Shown here: positions 37,048-55,063 of the stretch, piece after piece | Layout: each line of letters starts with the position of its first letter | Numbering within the stretch: position 1 is the stretch's first letter | DNA from: Rhodamnia argentea | Taxonomy: Eukaryota > Streptophyta > Magnoliopsida > Myrtales > Myrtaceae | Assembly (NCBI RefSeq): GCF_020921035.1 | Contig: NC_063150.1 | Coordinates: 27,389,826-27,453,825 of the forward strand | Reading direction: 5' to 3' | Length of the DNA: 64,000 nt | Program-made: the position numbers and the translations under genes | Notes under the pieces: generated by a model | What the model was told of the DNA's origin: nothing | The model's database searches: none | The model's input: only the letters and a program-made list of their open reading frames with translations

Positions 37048-39980
37048 GAAAACACTTTGATGAACGCCTTTGAAAAATTCCCACCGCAAATACAAAAAGT
37101 TAATAATATTATCTTATTAACAGAATTACCCGTTACCTATTCAATTTCATCGACTATACTTCACTCGTGATTTGGATCGCATAAAGGAATTCATGGAACT
37201 CTATCCATTCTACAGGTCATGTTGTTGTCTTATTTTCTCAAATTGCGAGATCACAACTTAAAAGCAGGAAGGGAAAAGAAAAAGGATCATTGACCTTCTT
37301 TTATCGAATCAAATAAGCTCTTTATCTATTCAAAAGTAATTTTTGGACAAGATGATCGGTCGAATCATTAAAGCTACAAAGAGGCAAAAAGATGGAGGAC
37401 CACAAAGTTAGGTCACAATTAGGACCTATAAACTTAGGTTAATCATACAAAAGCCCATTAGCCTCCAAAGTTCATCATCATCCACCACACACAAAAAAAA
37501 AAAAGGAGGGTAGGGGTGTTCCATCCCCAAGAATCCAAAAGAGGCCAATGAAAATGATCAGATTAAGGGTGTTCAAAGTGCTAAAAATTTGTTTGAAAAA
37601 TGCAACCAAGTCCTAAAACTTTTAAAAAGAACAATAAATGGAAGGCCCTGATTTCACCAATTTGACAAGACACGTTCTTGAAAGTTTCAGGACTTGATTG
37701 CAATTTTTATGATTAGTTTTAGGACTTGTTTGTACTTTCGAAAGTTTTATGATTCAATTGCACTTTCGGAATAAGTTTTTAGAACTTTGGGTGTGTTGCA
37801 CCCAAACCCATCTTCAGAGATCATATAGCTATAACTGGTGCGTGTGAGACAGAGACACAAAGAGTCATTTAGCTGGGATGCTGTAAATTTTTCTCTTCAC
37901 TTCTGAATCCTGATTGCCCAGCAAATGTTCTGAAAATTGCTGTGCACCCCATTCAAATTGGGTCACAGCAGACATGGATTCCGCCCTTTAGCTAGAGGAG
38001 GAAGAAGACAAGATGAAGGTGGGGGAAAGACAAAAGGAAAAGGATAGAAAAGACAGAGTGAGGCCCATTGGTGCAGCAGGGTCCAATTATACATGACTTC
38101 ACTACAAGACAACCTCTTTTGTTCCTCTGTACTGGTCTGAAAAAGGAGCCAGAAGCATTTTCCATGGTTTCTTGACTGCTAAGAATTTCACTGATGTCAC
38201 TTATAGTCTTTACCCCTGAAAATTTCTTCGCCTGCCCACTGCATTTTAAATAATCTACCACCATCATGCATACAGGAAAACTTTTTGCATTCCATAATCA
38301 TTGTGTTTTCAACATGTCTTCTTTATGCTATACATTTAATGGAAAGAGTAGCAAGTGTGTGTACTCGTCGTCCTAGCTCAAGGTCCAAGTTCGTACCGCT
38401 GCACTTACGCATCCTCTAGGGACGCTGGCTCGTGGGGAACACGGACTTGTGTGCTCCTGCAAATTGTCCGATTCACGTCAGATGATGAGATAGCCACATC
38501 GAGCGAGAGATTAGTCGGTTGCCAACTAGTATCGGAAACCTCTTATGACGACATGAAAACAACGCAAAATTTCTCGAGGCAAAAGCATCTGTGCTGAATT
38601 TCCGTTTGCTCGGTCTTACCCGCCCATTGGAATTATGATAGTGACACTAGGTTTGGTCTTACAGAGATGGAGATACCTGCTAATAACTCAAGAAGGGCCC
38701 TTCCTTCTATCACACCGCTCATAAGAGGACAAGGTAAAGTCTTGTCACAAGAGACAAGGGAAAGCCAGCCACTCACTCAGTTGTACCGATAGATTCCGTT
38801 TTCAAGAGGGCGTGGACTCTCTCAATTCTTGATCCTGTGTTCATTTAACACGTTGGGAAAGATTAAAACAAGAAGACAGAGACGAGACAAATGAAGCCAG
38901 AATGTTGCAAGTTGGCACATATGAGGACTTACCAAGAATGATTGATGATGCTGTGGCTATTATCTCACACATGGTGTTAGTCTTGTCATAATGAACCGGA
39001 CCTGCATTAGAACAGCTCCTTGTTGGTTGATGAGCAGGTTTCTCCCTAGCCTGAGGATAGAAAAGTTCTAATGTCCCACATGATTTTACACATGGAGAGC
39101 AACAAATAAGGGGAAGAAACGATTGATTCGGGAACGCATGAGATCAGCAGTGTCCAAGCAGCTGAGCGAGCTGAGGTCGAGCATACTGAATCAGTCTCTT
39201 TTGCCCGATGTTTTCGCATTGGCCAAAACCAAAACAAATTGGTGGTGTCGCTTTTTCTCCGCTCTCTAACAATTGATTGGTCATAAGAAAGGATCAAAGG
39301 TGGAGGAGAGTAATATCATGATGTGGGAAAGGAACAGATAGTTGCAAGCTGCAAGACTTGGATTATGAGTCATTTCTGGCGAAAGCTACTCTTTGCCTTT
39401 GCATAATTCCAAAACCATCAAGCAGTTATCGTACTCGTCTGAGTTGGGAAGAACCTGTCCTATGGCGAGACCGATTACTTCTGCAGCATTTATGCCTCTT
39501 AGGCCTAATCAAAGTTTCAAACATGATGTTTGTGCCAAATGGCAGGTAACCGAAGCGAACATCTATAATGGTATTGGAAGTTAGACAAGGTGACGAAATC
39601 TCCTCCTATGTAAAACATCAGGTTTCTTTAGTTATGCTGGGGGCTGTGGTGGCTGCGGTCACGGTCTTGTGGTATAGTCGAGGGTCGGGGCAGTGAACCT
39701 GGCGGAGTTGGAGCAGTGCCACGAAGACGAACCTCGGTCGGTCACCATTCATAGTAGTTAAAGAGAATCTTGCCTACATCTTTTTTGGTTGATCTTGCAA
39801 TCCTAGTGGAATTATGCCTGCTTAGTTCCGTGGTTCGAGGACAACCAAGCATTATGACTGACATCATAGCAAAGCTATGTAACATACTTGACTGGACTAT
39901 TCTAAAGTCTATCAAATTGGTCCCCCACACCATGAATGAACAAAGCCCATACAGTGCGAACATGTTTCATTTCTCTCCAT
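37048..39980. other. Spacer of unit B
   Basis: It corresponds to 19060-21345 joined to 26298-26968 of unit A without the Copia insertion; the join at about 39305-39315 shows the empty target. The dispersed repeat of 19580-19810 recurs at 37565-37805. No gene is recognised. Confidence 0.55.
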
Positions 39981-39990
39981 CTATAAATTC
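39981..39990 (+). promoter_or_regulatory. TATA box of the unit B dioxygenase
   Basis: CTATAAATTC lies about 100 bp before the ATG at 40089. An A17 tract at about 40030-40046 would fall in the 5' UTR. Confidence 0.5.
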
Positions 39991-40088
39991 AGACCCTTCG
40001 TGGTTTAGACCTTCATACCCAGAGCTTCCAAAAAAAAAAAAAAAAAACCAAGTTGAACAAAACTCATTGCCATCTCTATAACCGTTCG

Positions 40089-41424
40089 ATGTCTCCGGTA
40101 CCCATTACTCCGATCAAGGTCGGTCACATAGACGATGTTCAAGAACTCAGAAGGTCCAAGCCTATGAAAATCCCCACGAGATTCGTCCGGGATATGGACG
40201 AGAGGCCGACTCTAGAGACTGCCGCTCTGCCTCTGCCTTGTGAAGTTCCGGTCATTGATTTGTCTAAGCTCATGCGTGGAACAAAAGATGTTAACAACGC
40301 TGAAATATCACAGCTCGCAGCTGCCTGCCAGGAGTGGGGATTCTTTCAGGTACAGATGGAAATAATTTTTTTTCTCTTCTTTAGCACTTGAAAGATAGTT
40401 CATACATAGTCTCAGCATTTTTGTTGTTCTGCTAGGTGGTGAATCACAGTATTGATTTGGGTTTGCTCGAGAGGATGGAGGAGGCGGCGAACGGTTTCTT
40501 CATGCTGCCTCTGGAGGAAAAGCAGAAATACCCAATGGCTCCAGGAACTGTTCAGGGGTATGGTCAGGCCTTCGTGTTCTCCGACGACCAGAAGCTCGAT
40601 TGGTGCAACATGTTTGCTCTCGGCATCGAACCGAAGTTCATTCGGGATCCAAAGTTATGGCCTAAGAATCCACCTGAATTTAGGTAATGATGTGTTAGTC
40701 AGTCCAAACTTCCATGCTTGCGAGTATATTGACGGTCGAAGCTTATTTTCCAGCGAAATTGTGGAGGCTTACTCTAAGGAAGTAAGGAAGCTGTGCCAGA
40801 GTCTGCTGAAATACATAGCCGCGAGCCTCGGGTTGAGAGGTAACGTGTTCGAAGAGATGTTCCGGGCAGCCGTGCAAGCCATCAGGATGAATTACTACCC
40901 TCCCTGTTCGAGGCCTGATCTTGTTCTCGGTTTGAGTCCCCATTCGGATGGAAGTGCTCTGACCGTGCTGCAGCAAGGAAAGGGTAGCTCGGTAGGACTA
41001 CAAATACTCAAGGACAATAAATGGGTGCCGGTCCATCCTATTCCGAATGCTTTTGTGATCAACATCGGCGACACGATTGAAGTACGAAACTCGGTCCTCA
41101 TTTTCCATATTAAGCCTGATCTAGGCATTCGGATAGTCTTTCTCACCGAGATCATATATGCAGGTCCTAACGAACGGGAAGTACAAGAGTGTGGAACATA
41201 GAGCTGTGACTCATAGGGAAAAGGACCGCCTATCGATTGTCACGTTCTACGCCCCTAGCTATGACGTAGAGCTCGGACCGATGGAGGAATTCGTGGACAG
41301 GAGCAACCCATGCAAGTATAGGAGATACAATCATGGTGAGTACAGCAAGCACTACGTGACCAACAAGCTGCAAGGGAAAAAGACCCTCGAGTTCGCTAAG
41401 GTTCAAACCGAGAACTCAAGTTGA
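40089..41424 (+). CDS. 2-oxoglutarate/Fe(II)-dependent dioxygenase, SRG1-like (intact copy)
   Basis: Four exons (40089-40349, 40436-40683, 40754-41081, 41164-41424) total 1098 nt, encoding 365 residues, normal for the family; all introns are GT-AG and 70-86 nt. The N-terminal DIOX_N-type domain includes VPVIDLSKLM and CQEWGFFQ. The catalytic jelly roll has MNYYPPCSRPDL, the iron ligands His and Asp in LSPHSDGSAL, the third His in VEHRAV and the 2OG-binding Arg in DRLSIVTF. Intron positions (after FFQ, after PEF, after GDTIE) match SRG1-type genes as I know them. Such soluble enzymes oxidise specialised metabolites or hormones; the substrate cannot be told. The unit A paralogue is frameshifted, so this is the functional copy. 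ATG 40089 is the first after the TATA box. Confidence 0.9.
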
Positions 41425-43067
41425 AAGCAGTCCCATCTTAGTCCGCCACCTTACGGTTTCCAATAATTGGAGGAGGCATAAAACTAGTACCTTGTAAATT
41501 ACCATGTGTCTGTATTGCTTCGGGTTAGTCACTGTATATGACATAGGCAACAGCTCTAGTTGGACGGTGTTTTGTAGCGGAAGAAAAGAGATGTAATCAT
41601 TTGTGGACAATATCGTTAGTGGGAGTTATTGCCGGTTCGTAAAGTGATTATCATTAATACCGAAACTAAGTGGGGTCTTATGATAAACAACTTTTGCCTT
41701 TGAGATTCTCCATATTCATGAGTCCCTGAGGTTTGATCCACTTGCAGCATTGAGGAAGAAACACAATTTAGAGCACGAAATGCCGCTGTTGCTTTTTGGC
41801 CTACCAGATTGCCAATATGGAAAACAGCATCAAATGATGACGGTGCCACAGACATCGAAACAAAACATTATTGTCAATGGTAATCACATTATGAACCATG
41901 GTCTGAAGGAAAACTGAGCTGCATGAGTACTCGTCTAGTTTACAGCAAAAATCATACAGGGGCTGCAATAATGAGAACCCATCTGAGCATAAGAGTTAAG
42001 CTGACCAGAAACAGAAGCAAACTGACACAAGCCAACTACAGTTAATCATAGAGATCTTTCATTAGAATATGCCCAAGTTGGAGATTCTGCATAGATTCTT
42101 ATGAAGTTATGATAGACCTCGAGAAAGTTGACGGGAGGGAATACTGATAAACACTTCGTGATCGAAGAATGATCGTGCGAAGCTAGTGTCGATTCTCCGG
42201 TCAAAAAGATTGACATCATTAACCCAGAAGAAGTGCCTCTATTTGCTGTCGAATTTGCAATCTTACACCAAGTGAAGACTCTTTCTGTCAGCATCCAATT
42301 AGCATAGTTCAAGTTCAAGTCGAAATTTCTCTTTGTTCAGCCGGATTTTAGCATCAAAAGTTCAGGGATGATGAAAAAATTGACTGCAACTGACCCTAAC
42401 ATGATTACGGCAGCAACTACTCGTTATATTCATTAGTAACTCAGGACTCAAATACTAGGGGGTCATTAGCTAAAAAACAAGTGATTGATGCATAAAAGTA
42501 TAAATCAAGAATATATCGGATACAATCATTGACTAATTTAGAATTGCCGGATTCAACTAAGTAAAGACGAGAACTTTAATGGAACAATGTGAAGAAAGAT
42601 ATATGGGTTTAGAGGAAGCAAAAGGAATCCGATGCACCGTTCAAGTTGTGTTTAACTTGCTATAGTGCGCGCGTGCAGAATTTGAATTGCTTTCTACAAT
42701 TAAACCAACTGATCTGATATCACATAGGAGCTGTAATAAAACTGAATAGAGATCAGCTGCCTCGATTGTGTTTCATCGGATCTTCCTCACAGCATCGTGT
42801 ATTACTCGTCTTTTCTCGGTTTGCTGTCGTCGTCGCCTCCTTGCGTTTCCAATCACTTCATTCATTCCATCAATTTGATTGTTTTGTTTGCCCCTTTTCC
42901 ACCCAGATGGCTCTACCAGTTGGGAGGAGCAGCTTTTCCTCAGTGGAATGAAAAAAAGGGAGAGGTCACAATTATATGTTGTATCTTTACTTGTTCATAT
43001 TATTGGTGCTCAGGGAAGCACTAACCGAGCAACTTTAGCGCGGGCTTCGCCGATTCTTAGGCTGAAA
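41425..43067. other. 3' flank and terminal block of unit B
   Basis: It matches 28408-29571 joined to 35000-35481. It shows the Copia-2 empty site at about 42587-42592 (acaatgtgaag). ORFs such as 42046-42318 (-) are not frame-conserved with unit A. No gene is recognised. Confidence 0.5.
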
Positions 43068-43355
43068 TGACGCTAGTGTCGAAGCATATTGAGCATAAAA
43101 CGAATGCCAGAGAAGCATCTGACGTTGAGATTGTTCACAAAAAGAATTTATTTAACAAAAGCAAGCTACTATACTCTCAGTGGCAATGCCCCACCTCAGA
43201 GCTCAGCTCACACCAAGTACTATAAAATATGCCACACATAGATGAATTCAGGGAGACATAATAAGCAAATTAAATGATGATGCAATCAGCAAAGTGAGCA
43301 GGAATGTAAAAAAAAAACCAGTGCACTTGAGGAAGAAAGGGGATGATGATGCAAC

Positions 43356-43439
43356 GCAAACAAGAACAAAGTGGAGGAATATAAGAATAAATGCAATGCA
43401 AACGAGAACAAAGTGGAGGAATATAAGTATAACTTTCAC
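43356..43439. repeat. 42-bp direct repeat, two copies
   Basis: gcaaacaagaacaaagtgg starts at 43356 and gcaaacgagaacaaagtgg at 43398, period 42. A multiple of three keeps the surrounding ORF open, so that ORF is likely a by-product. Confidence 0.75.
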
Positions 43440-43619
43440 CAAAAACCAAATTGCTTCAAATGATTACCTCACTGCCCATCGTTTCATCAGAGAGCTTGTG
43501 GGCAACAAGAATCCAATTACCCCCATTGTTTTCCCGTCAATTATTCAGACCTTCACTGTGAACTCTAGATTCTCATCATCAAAGGTACAGGAGGGAAGAA
43601 AATAAATCTGTGAAATATC

Positions 43620-43790
43620 CATATGCGTTGGTCAAATCTTGTTGAGTCGTTAAGCGCTTGTTTTGGGTATGAAAATCCCGTGTTCAAATCACACAACTTC
43701 ATATTTAGAGAGTAATCTGCCACTAACTATGCAGCCCTACTCGACGGCACCCGTACCGTGCTATTTGTGCATAACGAAAATATGGAATAG
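43620..43790 (+). repeat. Possible degenerate tRNA-derived SINE
   Basis: A region with gttaagcgcttg followed by gtgttcaaatcac resembles the tRNA head of plant SINEs; GTTCAAATC is a good pol III box B core. The A box is weak, and I cannot define a 3' tail or a target duplication. Confidence 0.3.
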
Positions 43791-44534
43791 AACGACCATA
43801 ATGCATCCCTAGGAATGTTACAACTAACGAACAAGCTACTGAAAGTATCTTTTTGATTGGTAAAACGGTGGGAACGAGCGGCCAACGCTTGCCGACCCTA
43901 CTGACTGTTACTGAAAGGATCTGTACTGGTCTATCTCCTTAATTTCAATCCATATGAAGGGATTCCACCTGCAGTTTGCAATTCAACAGGAAGGGCAAGT
44001 AATAAACCAAACATATTTTTTTCCAATTGGGCACATTAAATAAAAAAGCTTTAATATGTCACAGCTTGATCTTGATGGGACCACAAGGCAGTTGGAACTC
44101 TGGAATCCAATGTATGAGGAGCAGAGAAGATTTTCTCAGCCAAAGAAGGTTGGACTCCTGTTCAAGTGACTATGACAAGCACTGATTTACTTTTCTTCTT
44201 TTTAAAACATTAAACAAGCCTATGCTCAAAGCAATGTGTCGGTTGCTAATAAATTGCCACTGCATCTGGGAACTTCATCCCCCCCTCCGTTTCTCACCTT
44301 CACTTTTGCTTTTCATTGTGTTTTTTGTGGGGTGAGATCACCCAAGTGGGTCCAGAATTCCATGCTCAAGAGAGGAACTTTTCATGAGTTGCAAATGCCT
44401 AACCTTGCATTTAAATACTTGTTTAAGATCCCTTCATAGTACCTGTGTGGCATGCGCTAAGCATGCCTAATAAGAAGCATTTCGATTTTCATCGAAAAAT
44501 TGGTTTATATGAAGGGGAAAAAAAAAGACAAAAG

Positions 44535-44705
44535 AACACCCGAAGTGCCAAAATTTATTTATGGCACTTACTTTAGTGCCAAAGTATTGCGCCGGCTTAC
44601 TTAAGTGCCAACTCAGAAAAAAAAAAAATATCACTTAAGTGTCAAATCTGATTTGATTGTCCAAAAATCATAAGTGGCATTTTTTTCATTAATAACTTAA
44701 GTCTA
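44535..44705. repeat. Fragment of the 'aagtgcc' MULE-like MITE family
   Basis: Repeated phrases (gaagtgccaaaatttattt, cacttactttagtgccaaag, ttacttaagtgccaactca) parallel the arms of the complete element at 46713-47140. The copy is diverged and I see no target duplication. Confidence 0.6.
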
Positions 44706-45440
44706 TGTAGCTCGCCGGAGGATCCAATCACCAATAAAAAAAAAGTAAAAGTTCAAAAAATATATTAAAAAATAAAAATGTTGAAAAATAAGCTAAAAAA
44801 CTCAATTTTTTTTTTATAAATTTTGGCATTTCTGCTGTCCTTTTTCCATGAAAGAAAAAAAATAAAGAAAAGTAATTCGCCGAAATTGCTTAATGTTCGG
44901 TTTTCTCATGTCGTTTTTGTTTGACCGATTTATATTTTTTCCATAAGCAAGCTCCCTCCGGCCATCCAGCCCCTGGACGGCTCTCGGTTCTTGAGCATGT
45001 TGGAAATAGTACCTGTTGTTGCGGGAGACAGAGAGCTTTAGAGTAAGGATTTGCTGCTGGTCTTTTTCTTCATGAGTTGAAACGAGCGACTGATAATCTT
45101 TTCATACTGAAAATCATGTGAAGATGGCCGTCTATTTTGCTTCATTCACTACCATTTGCACTTGCACACACCATCAACCCAAAAAAAAAAGGTGGGAACA
45201 CTTCTTTTTCGCATGTTGTTCACACATATTCATTGAATCTTCCTGTAGCAAGCAATCCCCACCATTCTCTAAGCACAAAAATCTCCTAAAGAGGACAAAT
45301 TAGTTGACAAAAGCTTTTGGCTCTCCTTTCAGTGATTTGACGAGAGACGTGTTAGGCTTCGACCCAGATTTCTAGTTCACGTCAAACTCCAGTGCTGTCA
45401 ACATGATGGCATGAGATCATAACAACGGGAAAAAGTAAAA
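44706..45440. other. AT-rich spacer
   Basis: It has several A- and T-runs and no credible gene. The ORF at 45118-45303 has no recognisable domain. Confidence 0.4.
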
Positions 45441-45447
45441 AGGAATA

Positions 45448-45790
45448 ATAATATAAATGGTCCTGAAACTTTGCCCCGGTATGGAACGTGATTTATGAAT
45501 TTATAATTTATTCAATATAATCCTTAAACTGTAACCCAACATGTAATTTGATCATTGTACTTTTAATTTGCTTAATGTGATCACTAAACTTTTGATAATA
45601 ATATGAAAATATTCAATATTATCCTTGAACTTGAATTAATGGAAGGACAATGTTGAATATTTTAGCATAGTTCGGAGATTAAGTTAAACATATACCAAAA
45701 GTCCAAAGATCGCATTGAACAAATCAAAAGCACATGGACTACATTGTGGATTGTGCCAAATTTTAAGGATCATTTATGTCATTATCCCCA
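45448..45790. repeat. Fold-back MITE
   Basis: The left arm (ataaatggtcctgaaactt ... tgatcactaaacttttgat) is imperfectly complementary to the right arm (ccaaaagtccaaagatcgc ... ttaaggatcatttatgtca). Arms are about 150 bp with a short centre (ggaaggacaatgttgaat). Within each arm a roughly 45-bp phrase is itself repeated. The ends are approximate. Confidence 0.6.
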
Positions 45791-45907
45791 AAAAGAAAGA
45801 TAGAAATTTTTATATTATTACATGAGAAAAGGCTCACCCTATTTTTCAAGTGAGCAAAACACATAATTCATTAACTACCGACAATAACAACCACGAGAAA
45901 CATGTTC

Positions 45908-46680
45908 TCTAGAAATCTTAAAACTTGTCAATAAAGTGTAGTTGAGTCATAAAACTTACAAAAAGTGCAATCGAGTCCTAAAATTTATCAAATTGATGCA
46001 ATCGAATTCTTCCGTTAACTCATCCAATTTGACTAACGGAAAATGCTGATGTGACTTTTTAAATATTTTTTCTCTCTTATGTAGCGACGACATGGCTATA
46101 ACGACGCCATTTTGGTCCAAATTTATTTTTTTAATATAATTTTAATTTATATTAATTTTTTAAATATGCTAAAATTAGAAAGAAACAAAAGAGAATGCAA
46201 AAGCAAAACTAGGTGGTGAGGGTGCCACCGCCCCACCACCATCGAAAAGGGTCGTCGATGTTAGGGAAGTGGATGTCGAGCCTCGACCGGGGGCCAGCTG
46301 GCCCTTGCCGGCCCCCGGTCGATGCCCGGCGACCTTGGGCGGTTTTTTTTGGGCGGTGGTGGCGACAAGCAGAAGCCCTCGTCCCGGGTTCTGCTTACGC
46401 ATTTTTAATTTTATTATTTTAGCTTATTTTTAAAACCAATTTAAATAAAAATTATATTAGAAATTAGATTTGGACTAAAACGACGCCGTTTTAGTCACAT
46501 AGGATAGGGACAATATTAAAAAAATTCACGTCATTATTTTTCGTTCGCCAAATTGGATGGAGTTAATAGAAGAACTCGATTGCATTTTTTACAAGTTTTA
46601 GAACTTAATTACATTTTTTGCAAGTTTTAGGACTCAATTGTACTTTCGTGATAAGTTTTAGGACTTATAATAAACATATC
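45908..46680. repeat. Long fold-back element with GC-rich centre
   Basis: The left arm (cttaaaacttgtcaataaa ... aacgacgccattttggtcc, up to about 46180) is complementary to the right arm (about 46430-46680: ttggactaaaacgacgccg ... ttttaggacttataataaa). The centre at 46205-46395 is GC-rich (gaccgggggccagctggcc and similar), unlike the AT-rich arms, and holds only short ORFs in both strands. A captured sequence inside a MULE-like or fold-back transposon is my reading. Confidence 0.6.
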
Positions 46681-46712
46681 CCTAACCACAATAAAATCAA
46701 CGAACAAGGGGG

Positions 46713-47140
46713 GGCTTAAGTACACCCCAAGTGCCATAAGTTGTGTACGGCGCTCACTTTAGTGCCAAAACTTTCAAATCGATCACTTTAGTGCCAAGTT
46801 TTTGTAACTTCGATCACTTGAGTGCCAAAACTTTCAAAACGATCACTTTAGTGCTAAGTTTTTGTAACTTTGATCACTTAAGTGCCAACTTCTTTTAAAA
46901 ACGATCACTTTAGTATCAAATTCACCGAGCCACGTCATCTCAAATATTAATAAAAAATACCACGTGTCGAATTTTTGGCAAGCCACGTTAGCTCTAGCAT
47001 TAAAGTGATCGTTTTTAAAAGAAGTTGGCACTTAAGTGATCGAAGTTACAAAAACTTAGCACTAAAGTGATCGATTTGAAAGTTTTGGCACTAAAGTGAG
47101 CGCCGTACACAACTTATGGCACTTGGGGTGTACTTAAGCC
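46713..47140. mobile_element. MULE-like MITE with 10-bp target duplication
   Basis: The element is 428 bp with long terminal inverted repeats. It begins ggcttaagtacaccccaag and ends in the exact reverse complement cttggggtgtacttaagcc. The 10-bp sequence aacaaggggg lies on both sides (46703-46712 and 47141-47150). Target duplications of 9-11 bp with long TIRs are typical of Mutator-like elements. It is non-coding. The arms contain repeated subunits (cactttagtgccaaaact, gtttttgtaactt). Related fragments occur at 44535-44705 and 58645-58790. Confidence 0.85.
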
Positions 47141-47150
47141 AACAAGGGGG

Positions 47151-48600
47151 AGGATGAAAATTCCTATTTATTGAAAAGCAAAAGCCGCACATTATCATTA
47201 AAATACAAGACAATCCGTATTGATCAAAGCCACGATGTTCTTACTCCACAACCTTATATTTTTGTTGTTCATCTGTGTACAAATTTCATTTCCTCTCTTC
47301 TACTTACCAATGTGCTCAAGCCGATTTCTGTCAAGGATCATTTTCTAATGAGTTTGAACCTTGGTCGCAATCTCTGATGATTATTAGCATTTATTAAATA
47401 TAAATCATAATCATATAGCGTTCACAAATTTAACCCAAAATTCCCCTAAAAGAGCTTGGACTGAAGAATTATACTATCCCAATGAGTTATTAGAGATTGA
47501 ATTCCAGAAAAACTTTGTAAAGAGATGTACTTTATTTTTAAATTAGAATCCGCATCATCAAATTTGTAGAAATACTCAAATCTTAGATATTCTCATAGAA
47601 AAAACAAACAATGGCTTAGGAAAGGTTGATAAAAAAATCAACATATGGCTTAGGAAAGGTTGATAAAAATCAACATATCCTTTGATCTACGTTTGAGGAA
47701 TACGAGGTCCCAATGAGAGCTATTGGACCCAGTAAATTTTAGGGTATGTCTAGATCTATTTTAGGGGTGGTAATAGGGTGAGCCATGAGAAAATACTAGA
47801 TAAAATCAAAGGCAACTTTTAATAATCCGCGAAGGGTTGAACCCGTCAATTTGCTCTCAAGTAATAAAATCACAGTGTACCGGGTAAAACTGATCTCTGA
47901 ACTGATCAACACTATTTCTCATCGAAAATTTTGCTTCATTAACAATTAAAAACTCAAAGAAACAAAAGGGTCCCCCAAGTCACTCCCTCCCTCTCTTTTC
48001 TTCTCTCTAGTTTCAACCCAAAAACAAGGAATTGAGGAAAATTAGAAAAGAACAAAAGAGGCCGGTTTCACGTTCTCCCTAAAACGACAAGTTTTTTCTT
48101 TTTCCCTCTCCAAGAAGCAACGGTGGAGAATCCCACAACCAACTCCATGGAGCTCCTTCAGTCTACAAAAAGCATGAAGCTGCTTGTCATTGCTCAACAA
48201 TCATTAGTGGCACTAACATGTCAAAGTGATCCCAACGATTAAAGATGGCACCTTCGTCAGTTCCAATCTCTCGTCTCTCCGCCCACAAAAAGGTGCTTTT
48301 TTCTCTTTGGCAACTAGTCAGTGTATTGAGCTCGCGGTTCTTGCCACATTTGACTAATCACGATCCTTTCATTTTGACAATTTGTAGGCGAGAGAGACAC
48401 CGTGCCGTGTGGGGAAGTTCATTCCCAAACACTTGAAGACTATCCAAAACCGCACCAAATCCCTCATAGCTGTTTCCACACAAAACCTGGGGAGATATAA
48501 CTTCACTCTCAGTGCTAATGGGACAGATCTTGCTCTCAAATTCTTGGGATGTCCCGTCGATCGTGGTGCTTTCTCGATCTACAGAAACTTAGCATGATCA
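47151..48600. other. Spacer before the CUL1 3' end
   Basis: No gene is recognised. A 34-bp tandem duplication (atggcttaggaaaggttga) starts at 47611 and 47645. Short plus ORFs at 48245-48436 and 48409-48597 show no domain. The 3' UTR of CUL1 (minus strand) presumably reaches into roughly 48600-49079. Confidence 0.45.
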
Positions 48601-49079
48601 AGTGATTCCGCATGAGAATGGCATCACGCATACAAAGATAAAGTGAATATCATAAACTTACTATTCCATGAAGAACGGTATAAAACAAGGCTGTAGAACA
48701 CCTAGTTGCAGCTCCAGTTAGGAAGATGAGAAAGTTAGAAATCGCACCGACATCTCGTGCTAAAACAAATGGTCTCATTCTTAAATATTTGGGACTGATG
48801 ACAAATCAACCCGAAAACACCAATAGTCATCTGGGTGCTTGCATACCAGCAGAAGATGCTGGATGGTCCCGCTCTAAGTATCAGACCAAATCAATCACTT
48901 CATGACATCTTCCAGGATGGGTGCATATTCTTTAACCATTTGTACTTGGCTCTCAAGGCGAAATATACAGGCATTTTCAGCTCGTGCGCTCCCAATTAAT
49001 CGAGTGGAAGATGATTGAACCCATCTGCCATTCCCGTATCTGCAGCAACTTCTGCAGCTGGGCAGCAGACGAGCATTTT

Positions 49080-55030
<5,951 letters not shown>

Positions 55031-55063
55031 CTTGCTAGAACCACACCTTAACTCTCAATTCCT

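Larger units (their letters stand above)
35496..43067. repeat. Tandem segmental duplication, unit B
   Basis: This is the second copy of the segment, without either Copia insertion. It ends where homology to 35481 stops (gctgaaa|tgacgc at 43067/43068). It carries the truncated PPR copy and the intact dioxygenase, and has about 140 bp absent from A at 36899-37047. Confidence 0.93.
43068..44530. other. Unique spacer beyond the duplication
   Basis: No gene is recognised. The longest ORF (43294-43605, +) contains a 42-bp direct repeat and no known domain. A SINE-like stretch is listed separately. Confidence 0.45.

Noticed and set aside
17658-43067. Duplication caused by recombination between the two Copia elements
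   Set aside because: The Copia elements lie inside unit A, are of different families and do not coincide with either breakpoint.
46175-46422. ORFs in the GC-rich core as a gene
   Set aside because: Both strands are open only because of GC-rich composition; the piece sits inside a transposon hairpin.
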